64,000 nucleotides of DNA from Lachnospiraceae bacterium (GTDB lineage: Bacteria > Bacillota > Clostridia > Lachnospirales > Lachnospiraceae), in assembly GCA_004556655.1 (NCBI GenBank), contig SFGF01000003.1, forward strand, positions 1 to 64,000, given 5' to 3'. A program made the translations under genes and the position numbers. Below the pieces are notes generated by a model that did not search any database, was not told the DNA's origin, and worked only from the letters and a program-made list of their open reading frames with translations. Each line of letters begins with the position of its first letter. Within the stretch, counting starts at the first letter, position 1. This document shows, piece by piece, positions 57,730 to 64,000 of this stretch.

Positions 57730-59673
57730 ATGAGGGATTACATGAAGAAAGGAACCGGAAAGAAGCGTTATCTGAGGACCATGGGAATACTTATGGCATC
57801 TGTTATGGTGTTGTCTGCAGGAACAGGTCAGCTGGTTCTTGCCGGAGATGATAAAGAGTCAACAGAGATTACAGAAGAAAAAGAAGAAAAGATGGTGGTG
57901 TACCTGAACGGAAAATCCGGAAAGGACAGTCGTTCAGGAGAAAGTAAAGAAAAAGCCGTCAAAACTTTTGAGCGAGCTGCAGAGCTTGCGGGAGATTATG
58001 GAGTGATACGGATCTGTGGAACTGTCACTGTGAAAGGTGATAAGACATGGGAGCTTCCATCAGGAGTCAGTGTACGTCGGGCAAAAGGGTTTGAAGGTGC
58101 CTTGGTCAAAGTCACTGGAAGTCTTATCCTGGATAATGTGAGAATATATGCGGATGATATTACAGGAGACGGAGAAGTAGAAGGTGCAGTTGAACGTGAA
58201 AAGGTTTATGTTCCAAAATCCATGGAGGTTGAAGAACCCACAGTTCTGAGTGAGATTCCTCTGACAAAATGCGAAGGTGATGGTGTTTTTGCATGGGATG
58301 ACGAAGAATTGACTTTGTCAGAATATGAAACGGAATGCAAAGTAGTATTCCATCCATACGATACAGATGCAGTAGATTACAGTGAAGAAAAAGGATGGGA
58401 TGAAGAGGAAGAAGTTGTGATTCGTGATATTACGGTTTATGTCACATCACTGAAGCCGGAAGAAGAGGATGGGGACAATGCGGAAGAGGGGGATGTGACT
58501 GAACCGGAATCCACTCCCGAAGCGACACCGGAGCCTACACCGGAATCCACTCCTGAAGCAACACCGGAGCCTACACCAGAATCTACTCCTGAAGCAACAC
58601 CAGAACCAACTCCTGTCACACCAGCCACACCAAACAACCCGGTTCCATCGGTTCCGGCAGAAGAAGGAAACAGTACAGCTGGTGATACAGGGAACGGTAA
58701 CCCAACAGTTCCAGAGCAGATACAGCAAGGGGATACTCCGATAGTACCTGAAACTGCGCCGGGAGTTTCGGATACACCGTCAGCCGGTGAAAATCCTGCA
58801 TCGCAGGAACCATCCCAGGGAGAATTAACACAAGAAGAACAGGAAGAAGCAGTTGAGGTGGAAAATCTGATTGATTATCTTCCTGCTGAAGTGGATTCCC
58901 GTGAAGTGGTGGAAGCAATCGTGGAAGCTACCAAATGGTATGATGCACTTTCAACGGAACAGAAAGCAATGTTTGGTGAAGATACATTTGAAAAGCTGAC
59001 CGAAGCGCAGGAGAAAGCGACAGTATTTAACAGACAGTGTAACGGCGTGACGATCGAGGGAGATTTCCCGTGGTATGTAGAGTTTCAGGTGGAATTGAAA
59101 AATGATAAAAATGATGTGTCTGTGCTTCAGGAAAAAAATGTAGATACTTTCATTTCCCCGTATGATATGAAACTGTGGGATTTGATGAATGATGAAGAAT
59201 ATAAGCTGAATGGTCAGCAGGTACGGATCACAGTACCTGCACCGGATGAAGAACTGTATACACAGTTGGTAGTAGTACATTACCTTGAAGACGGAACCGT
59301 TGAATATATTACACCGATTTATAATTATGATGGCACGATCAGTTTTATGACGACTTCGTTCAGTCCGTATAACCTCGCCGGAAGCAAAGTTCTGGTGGGA
59401 AATACAGATAAAGTATACAACAATTCCTCAAGCTCAGGAAAACTGGCAGGCAATGTGAGCGGAAGTTCTTCCGGAAGTAAAACTTCTACAACTACATCAG
59501 GGAAAACAACTGTCAGCAAAACCACTGGAAAAACCACATCAACACCTTCCGTTGTGACCTGGATTCCGAAGACCGGTGACAGCCAGAAGATTCTGGAGTA
59601 TGTTTTGATTGGTGGAATTGCACTGGTGGTATTGATCGTGATCGGTGTTATAGCTTTTAAAAAGAAAAAATAA
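57730..59673 (+). CDS. secreted, sortase-anchored surface protein with proline repeats
   Basis: About 647 residues. Signal sequence (GILMASVMVLSAGTGQLVLAG), a beta-rich N-domain (VVYLNGKSGKDSRSGESKEKAVKTFERAAELA...), then three copies of the 12-residue unit PESTPEATPEPT, further Pro/Thr-rich linker, a second folded region (about 390-570), and a Ser/Thr-rich stalk. The end has the cell-wall sorting signal WIPKTGDSQKILEYVLIGGIALVVLIVIGVIAFKKKK, an LPxTG variant. Anchored to peptidoglycan; ligand unknown. Start ATG 57730 after GAGGAG; 57706 and 57742 are alternatives. Confidence 0.82.
   Translation: MRDYMKKGTGKKRYLRTMGILMASVMVLSAGTGQLVLAGDDKESTEITEEKEEKMVVYLNGKSGKDSRSGESKEKAVKTFERAAELAGDYGVIRICGTVTVKGDKTWELPSGVSVRRAKGFEGALVKVTGSLILDNVRIYADDITGDGEVEGAVEREKVYVPKSMEVEEPTVLSEIPLTKCEGDGVFAWDDEELTLSEYETECKVVFHPYDTDAVDYSEEKGWDEEEEVVIRDITVYVTSLKPEEEDGDNAEEGDVTEPESTPEATPEPTPESTPEATPEPTPESTPEATPEPTPVTPATPNNPVPSVPAEEGNSTAGDTGNGNPTVPEQIQQGDTPIVPETAPGVSDTPSAGENPASQEPSQGELTQEEQEEAVEVENLIDYLPAEVDSREVVEAIVEATKWYDALSTEQKAMFGEDTFEKLTEAQEKATVFNRQCNGVTIEGDFPWYVEFQVELKNDKNDVSVLQEKNVDTFISPYDMKLWDLMNDEEYKLNGQQVRITVPAPDEELYTQLVVVHYLEDGTVEYITPIYNYDGTISFMTTSFSPYNLAGSKVLVGNTDKVYNNSSSSGKLAGNVSGSSSGSKTSTTTSGKTTVSKTTGKTTSTPSVVTWIPKTGDSQKILEYVLIGGIALVVLIVIGVIAFKKKK
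58504..58611 (+). repeat. 36-bp coding tandem repeat, three copies
   Basis: Encodes PESTPEATPEPT three times; copies differ only at third positions, so the repeat is old enough to have drifted silently yet conserved as protein. Forms the linker of the surface protein. Confidence 0.85.
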
Positions 59674-59706
59674 CTGAGATAAAAAATTCATACATAGAAA
59701 GTACAA

Positions 59707-59740
59707 CCCTCCCATATATTTTAGTATGGGAGGGCGTTTT
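59707..59740 (+). terminator. hairpin with T run at the foot of the next gene's start codon
   Basis: CCCTCCCATA (59707-59716) pairs perfectly with TATGGGAGGG (59725-59734), then CGTTTTT directly followed by ATG. It can terminate the surface-protein transcript, yet its 3' arm (GGGAGGG) is also the only ribosome site of the following gene. Confidence 0.75.
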
Positions 59741-59741
59741 T

Positions 59742-60116
59742 ATGGAACAGACCGCAAAACAGACACCAAAGATGATGTTCCTCGTAAAAGGACTGATAGC
59801 TGCGTATCTGATTACCGCTATTTTACTTTTGATCCTGGCACTTCTTTTATACAAGCTGGATCTGGATGAGGGAAAAGTGACGATTGGAATTATCGTGATC
59901 TATGTTACATCCTGTTTTATCGGGGGATTTTTTGTAGGGAAAAAAGCGGGAAGCCAGAAGTTTTTGTGGGGCATGCTTTTAGGACTTACATATTTTCTCC
60001 TTTTAACAGCAGTATCAGCAGTGACAGAACCGGGGCTGGCGTCCGGATGGAAAGGACTGATTACTTCTTTTGTAATGTGTGCGGGAGCAGGAATGTTGGG
60101 AGGAATGTTGTCATGA
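59742..60116 (+). CDS. TIGR04086-family membrane protein
   Basis: 124 residues with four membrane helices (VKGLIAAYLITAILLLILALLLY, VTIGIIVIYVTSCFIGGFFVG, FLWGMLLGLTYFLLLTAV, LITSFVMCAGAGMLGGML). It is like the TIGR04086 proteins of Clostridia, whose job is unknown. ATG lies 7 nt after GGGAGGG within a terminator-like stem, so initiation may need the stem to open. It precedes the SCIFF gene by 117 nt. Confidence 0.78.
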   Translation: MEQTAKQTPKMMFLVKGLIAAYLITAILLLILALLLYKLDLDEGKVTIGIIVIYVTSCFIGGFFVGKKAGSQKFLWGMLLGLTYFLLLTAVSAVTEPGLASGWKGLITSFVMCAGAGMLGGMLS

Positions 60117-60171
60117 AGAAACGAGAGCAGAGATTGTAGCCTTTTTTGCTCATAATTTAAAGAAAAAGTTC

Positions 60172-60200
60172 TTTAAAAATAAAAGTACCTGTGTTATAAT
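60172..60200 (+). promoter_or_regulatory. promoter of the SCIFF gene
   Basis: TTTAAA (60172-60177), 17 nt, extended -10 TGTTATAAT ending at 60200, and transcription near 60207, about 27 nt before scfA. Confidence 0.6.
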
Positions 60201-60233
60201 ACGGAATAGCAATTACATAAGGAGGATATAAAG

Positions 60234-60377
60234 ATGAAACATATCAAAACTTTAAATACAAAAAGTTTACAGAACACTGTAAAAAAAGGTGGATGTGGTG
60301 AATGCCAGACATCCTGTCAGTCTGCTTGCAAGACTTCTTGTACAGTAGGAAATCAGAGCTGCGAAAGCACAAAATAA
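60234..60377 (+). CDS. scfA: SCIFF peptide precursor (six cysteines in forty-five)
   Basis: 47 residues with Cys at 21, 24, 28, 32, 36 and 43 and a short C-terminal tail: the SCIFF pattern. The leader MKHIKTLNTKSLQNTVKKGG is typical. It is a ribosomally made peptide whose Cys residues are cross-linked as thioethers by the radical SAM enzyme encoded next; the core is CGECQTSCQSACKTSC. AAGGAGG ribosome site. The natural role of SCIFF is unknown. Small enough to be missed by standard gene finding. Confidence 0.93.
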   Translation: MKHIKTLNTKSLQNTVKKGGCGECQTSCQSACKTSCTVGNQSCESTK

Positions 60378-60406
60378 TCACTTGTGTGAAGAAAAGTACG
60401 TTACAG

Positions 60407-60439
60407 GCAGCGGTTTTAAAAGCCGCTGCTTGATTTTTT
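60407..60439 (+). terminator. attenuator-type terminator between scfA and scfB
   Basis: GCAGCGG (60407-60413) and CCGCTGC (60423-60429) plus TTTT/AAAA inside, then TTTTTT. It would give much more peptide than maturase transcript. Confidence 0.85.
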
Positions 60440-60478
60440 GCGTGATATGACAAATTGACTTGGAAGGAGAACTGAAAC

Positions 60479-61837
60479 GTGATTCACCAGTATAAAAACA
60501 ATGGCTATTCAATTGTGCTGGATGTAAACAGCGGTTCTGTCCATGTGGTAGATGATATCGTATACGATAGTATTGCTCTGCTGGATCAGGGGGCAGAGGA
60601 AAACAGCGTGGTGGAACAGTTAAAAACTGTCTATCCGGAAAAAGATATCCGCACAGCATTGGATGAAATTCGAACTCTGAAAGAGGAAGGAATGCTGTTT
60701 ACTGAAGATATTTACGAAAATGCAATCGAGCATTTCAAAGACAGACCTACGGTTGTGAAAGCCTTGTGCCTTCATATTGCCCATGATTGTAATCTCGCAT
60801 GCAAATACTGTTTTGCAGAAGAGGGAGAGTATCATGGAAGAAGGGCTCTTATGTCCTATGAAGTAGGGAAAAAAGCACTGGATTTTCTGATTGCCAATTC
60901 AGGAAGCCGCCGAAATCTGGAAGTGGACTTTTTTGGCGGTGAACCACTGATGAACTGGCAGGTGGTAAAAGATCTGGTAGCATATGGAAGAGAGCAGGAG
61001 AAGATCCACAACAAAAATTTCCGTTTCACTTTAACAACCAATGGAGTATTGGTGGATGATGAAGTGATGGATTTTTGTAATAAAGAGATGGGCAATGTTG
61101 TCATGAGCATTGACGGCAGAAAAGAAGTACATGATCATATGCGTCCGTTCCGAAAAGGGGCCGGAAGTTATGATCTGGTTGTGCCGAAGTTCCGGAAGTG
61201 GGCAGAAAGCAGAAATCAGGATAAGTATTATGCCCGGGGTACCTTTACCCATTATAATCTGGATTTTTCCAAGGATGTACTGAGTCTTGCGGATATGGGT
61301 TTTAAGCAGATATCCGTAGAGCCGGTGGTGGCACCGGACACAGAGGACTATGCATTGAAGCCGGAAGATCTTCCAAAGATATTTGAAGAATATGACAATC
61401 TTGCCAGAGAGATGATAAAAAGAAAGAAAGAAGGAAGAGGTTTCAATTTCTTTCATTTTATGATCGATTTGACCGGAGGCCCCTGTGTATACAAACGTTT
61501 GTCAGGATGTGGTTCAGGAACAGAGTATCTGGCTGTAACCCCGTGGGGTGATCTTTATCCATGTCATCAGTTTGTGGGAGAAGAGAAATTCCTGCTGGGA
61601 AATGTAGACGAAGGTATTACAAAACCGGAAATCTGTAATGAATTCAAAAACTGCAATGTGTACGCCAAGGAAGAATGTAAGAAATGTTTCGCACGTTTTT
61701 ACTGCAGCGGTGGATGTGCAGCCAATGCCTATAATTTTAAAGGAAGTATCAATGATGTCTATGATATTGGCTGTGAGCTTCAGAGAAAACGGGTAGAATG
61801 TGCGATCATGATAAAAGCTGCTGAGGCAGAAGAATAA
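60479..61837 (+). CDS. scfB: SCIFF radical SAM maturase
   Basis: 452 residues. Radical SAM Cys at 104, 108 and 111 (CNLACKYCFAEEG). SPASM auxiliary-cluster ligands include CHQFVG, CKKCFARFYCSGGCAANA and the last Cys in IGCELQRKR. Installs thioether bonds in SCIFF. An N-terminal peptide-recognition (RRE-like) segment occupies about residues 1-80. Starts with GTG 60479 after GGAAGGAG. Followed by secDF with a 12-nt gap. Confidence 0.95.
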   Translation: MIHQYKNNGYSIVLDVNSGSVHVVDDIVYDSIALLDQGAEENSVVEQLKTVYPEKDIRTALDEIRTLKEEGMLFTEDIYENAIEHFKDRPTVVKALCLHIAHDCNLACKYCFAEEGEYHGRRALMSYEVGKKALDFLIANSGSRRNLEVDFFGGEPLMNWQVVKDLVAYGREQEKIHNKNFRFTLTTNGVLVDDEVMDFCNKEMGNVVMSIDGRKEVHDHMRPFRKGAGSYDLVVPKFRKWAESRNQDKYYARGTFTHYNLDFSKDVLSLADMGFKQISVEPVVAPDTEDYALKPEDLPKIFEEYDNLAREMIKRKKEGRGFNFFHFMIDLTGGPCVYKRLSGCGSGTEYLAVTPWGDLYPCHQFVGEEKFLLGNVDEGITKPEICNEFKNCNVYAKEECKKCFARFYCSGGCAANAYNFKGSINDVYDIGCELQRKRVECAIMIKAAEAEE

Positions 61838-61849
61838 GAGGTAAACAAA

Positions 61850-63994
61850 ATGAAGAAAAAACAAGGAATTCTGGTCCTGATTCTCACAGTGATCGTGGTA
61901 GGTCTTCTGGCATTTACTACGGCGGTAGGATTTGGACCGACAGGGACAGGTGCGGCTAAGAATATCAAGACCGGTCTGGATCTGTCAGGTGGTGTGAGTA
62001 TCACCTATCAGGTAAAGGGTGATAATCCTTCACAGGCAGATATGGATGATACGATTTACAAGCTTCAGAAGCGTGTAGAAGGCTACAGCGAAGAAGCGCA
62101 GGTGTATCAGGAAGGGGATGACCGAATCAATGTGGAGATTCCCGGAGTAAGTGATGCAAACAAGATTCTGGAAGAGCTGGGAAAACCGGGTTCTCTGGAA
62201 TTTCAGGATGAAAATGGCAATGTTGTTCTGAATGGTTCCGATATTGCGGATGCTCAGGGAGCGGTATCTCAGGATCCTGATACCGGTGTAAAAGAGTATG
62301 TGGTTTCTTTGACTCTTACAAAAGATGGTACTGAGAAGTTTGCAAAAGCTACAGAAGAGAACCTGAATAAAGCAATCGCTATTGTTTACGATGGAGAGAC
62401 TATCAGTGCACCAACAGTTCAGAGTGTGATTTCTGATGGTAAAGCGCAAATCAATGGCCAGAAAGATATAGACGAAGCCAAAGAACTTGCGTCCATTATC
62501 CGTATCGGTTCTTTGAAACTGGAACTGGAAGAACTTCGTTCCAATGTGGTAGGGGCTCAGCTTGGACAGGCAGCTATCAAAACAAGTCTGATCGCCGGTG
62601 GAATCGGTCTTGCCATCGTTGCACTGTTTATGATTATTGTATATACACTGCCGGGTCTGGTTGCTGCGATTTCTCTGGCAATTTATACAGGGCTCGAGCT
62701 TCTGATGCTCAACGCATTTGATCTGACACTGACATTGCCGGGTATTGCCGGTATCATTCTTTCTATTGGTATGGCGGTAGATGCCAACGTTATTATCTAT
62801 GCTCGTATCCGTGAAGAGATTGCGGCAGGAAAAAGTGTAAGAAATTCAATTAAAACTGGATACCAGAAAGCTATGTCTGCCATCGTGGACGGTAACATCA
62901 CAACCTTGATTGCTGCTGCGGTATTAGGTGCTATGGGTACCGGAAGCGTGAAGGGATTTGCCATGACTCTGGCTCTTGGTATTGTACTTTCTATGTTTAC
63001 GGCACTTGTAATTTCAAGACTGCTGACAAATGCATTTTATGCGATTGGTTTCCGTGATGAGAAGTTCTATGGAAGACAGAAAGAAAGAAAAACGATTGAC
63101 TTTGTAGGAAAACGGAAACTTTTCTTTACAATTTCCATTATTCTGATTCTTCTTGCACCGATCGGAATGGGAATCTTCTCTGCAAAAGATGGAAAAGCTC
63201 TGAATTACAGCCTGGAATTCATGGGTGGTACTTCCACAAATGTTACATTTAATGAAGAATTATCTATTGAAGATATTGATGAAAAAGTGAAACCTGTTGT
63301 ACAGGAAGTAACAGGAGATGCGAATATTCAGGCAGCGAAAGTTGCAGGAAGCAATGAAGTTATCATTAAAACCCGTTCTCTTTCTCTTGATGAGAGAGAA
63401 ACACTGAATCAGAAACTGGTTGAAGAGTTTGGTGTAGATGAGAACACAATATCTGCAGAAAGTATTTCTTCTACAGTAAGTTCTGAGATGAGACGTGATG
63501 CTGCAATTGCAGTTATAATTGCAACACTTTGTATGCTGCTTTATATCTGGTTCCGGTTCAAAGATGTACGTTTTGCTTCCAGTGCGGTTCTGGCTCTGGT
63601 ACATGACGTACTGGTGGTACTGGCATTTTATGCACTGGCTAGAGTGTCTGTCGGAAATACATTTATCGCATGTATGCTTACCATCGTAGGTTATTCGATC
63701 AATGCGACTATCGTTATCTTTGACCGTATTCGTGAAAACCTGAAACTTACTGGTAAAAAAGCAGATCTTGCTGAGGTGGTAAACTTAAGTGTCACACAGA
63801 CATTGACAAGAAGTATTTATACTTCCTTTACCACATTTATTATGGTATTTGTTTTGTTTATTCTGGGAGTGGCATCTATTCGTGAATTTGCACTGCCAAT
63901 TATGGTAGGTATCATTTGCGGAGCATATTCCTCTGTATGTATTACCGGTTCTTTGTGGTATGTGATGAAAACAAAAATCAAAAAAGAAAAATAA
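61850..63994 (+). CDS. secDF: SecDF fusion, protein translocase accessory subunit
   Basis: 714 residues, a fused SecD-SecF. First membrane helix at the N-terminus (GILVLILTVIVVGLLAFTTA), SecD head region with TGLDLSGGVSITYQV, the SecD signature LELMLNAFDLTLTLPGIAGIILSIGMAVDANVI, then SecF starting near 420 with ALNYSLEFMGGTSTNVTF and its signature VGYSINATIVIFDRIREN. It uses the proton gradient to help SecYEG export. Complete within the window, just before the right edge. Follows scfB by 12 nt, probably co-transcribed. Confidence 0.95.
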   Translation: MKKKQGILVLILTVIVVGLLAFTTAVGFGPTGTGAAKNIKTGLDLSGGVSITYQVKGDNPSQADMDDTIYKLQKRVEGYSEEAQVYQEGDDRINVEIPGVSDANKILEELGKPGSLEFQDENGNVVLNGSDIADAQGAVSQDPDTGVKEYVVSLTLTKDGTEKFAKATEENLNKAIAIVYDGETISAPTVQSVISDGKAQINGQKDIDEAKELASIIRIGSLKLELEELRSNVVGAQLGQAAIKTSLIAGGIGLAIVALFMIIVYTLPGLVAAISLAIYTGLELLMLNAFDLTLTLPGIAGIILSIGMAVDANVIIYARIREEIAAGKSVRNSIKTGYQKAMSAIVDGNITTLIAAAVLGAMGTGSVKGFAMTLALGIVLSMFTALVISRLLTNAFYAIGFRDEKFYGRQKERKTIDFVGKRKLFFTISIILILLAPIGMGIFSAKDGKALNYSLEFMGGTSTNVTFNEELSIEDIDEKVKPVVQEVTGDANIQAAKVAGSNEVIIKTRSLSLDERETLNQKLVEEFGVDENTISAESISSTVSSEMRRDAAIAVIIATLCMLLYIWFRFKDVRFASSAVLALVHDVLVVLAFYALARVSVGNTFIACMLTIVGYSINATIVIFDRIRENLKLTGKKADLAEVVNLSVTQTLTRSIYTSFTTFIMVFVLFILGVASIREFALPIMVGIICGAYSSVCITGSLWYVMKTKIKKEK

Positions 63995-64000
63995 TGATTC

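Noticed and set aside
58504..58611. Regularly spaced 36-bp repeat resembling a CRISPR array
   Set aside because: Copies are directly adjacent with no spacers and encode in-frame PESTPEATPEPT units of a surface protein.

Overview
The window looks like the chromosome of a gut-type anaerobic Firmicute of the Lachnospiraceae (Blautia/Dorea/Ruminococcus-like). This is inferred from moderate G+C, strong AGGAGG-type ribosome sites, a SCIFF peptide with its radical SAM maturase, [FeFe]-hydrogenase maturases and many clostridial protein types. No rRNA, tRNA or CRISPR array was seen.

Layout. 1-2050: an IS1182-type insertion sequence sitting inside an older hairpin repeat. 2080-4954: sulfur assimilation (cysK, metY, an Rrf2 regulator). 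5089-6351: a TylF-like methyltransferase and a small unknown gene on the minus strand. 6485-24924: an about 18 kb molybdenum region. It begins with a Mop-type aldehyde oxidoreductase. A terminator follows, then a tightly overlapped operon whose gene content matches the Desulfovibrio DVU1551-1558 set: GltD/HdrD-like iron-sulfur protein, small CxxC protein, methyltransferase, C-GCAxxG-C-C protein, MocA-like NTP transferase fused to an HD domain, class V PLP enzyme, TrsS-like radical SAM protein and AMP-dependent CoA ligase. It closes with a ModE-like regulator and a HAD phosphatase. A second transcription unit carries modA, modB, modC, a MoeA-like protein, moaC, moaA and mogA. Together the region imports molybdate, makes molybdopterin, probably converts it to a nucleotide form, and matures and wires a molybdenum hydroxylase whose substrate is unknown.

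25050-29195: a PTS block in which the antiterminator and the glucose-type EIICBA permease are decayed by internal deletions, while HPr and Enzyme I are intact. 29320-38728: a DapF-like remnant, an AraC regulator, YbaK, a two-part ThrE-type exporter, an L,D-transpeptidase, a large inverted-repeat element, a HAD phosphatase, sfsA, mutY, a GT2 glycosyltransferase and a PAP2 protein. 39029-50171: an amylosucrase-like GH13 enzyme with its LacI regulator and operator, htpG with a CIRCE element, a MocR regulator, XRE regulators, a HAD phosphatase and an aldehyde dehydrogenase. 51243-54401: a promoter, structured leader and terminator ahead of a TM1266-like regulator, hydG and hydF. 54511-59673: a cell-wall amidase, a 33-bp hairpin element, a YdcF protein, a CNNM/CorC protein and a sortase-type surface protein. 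59742-63994: a small membrane protein whose start lies at the foot of a terminator-like hairpin, SCIFF (scfA), ScfB and a SecDF fusion.

The strongest candidates for new biology are the DVU155x-type molybdenum hydroxylase maturation cluster, the structured leader RNA ahead of the hydrogenase maturation genes, and several non-coding inverted-repeat elements, one of which is the landing site of the insertion sequence.
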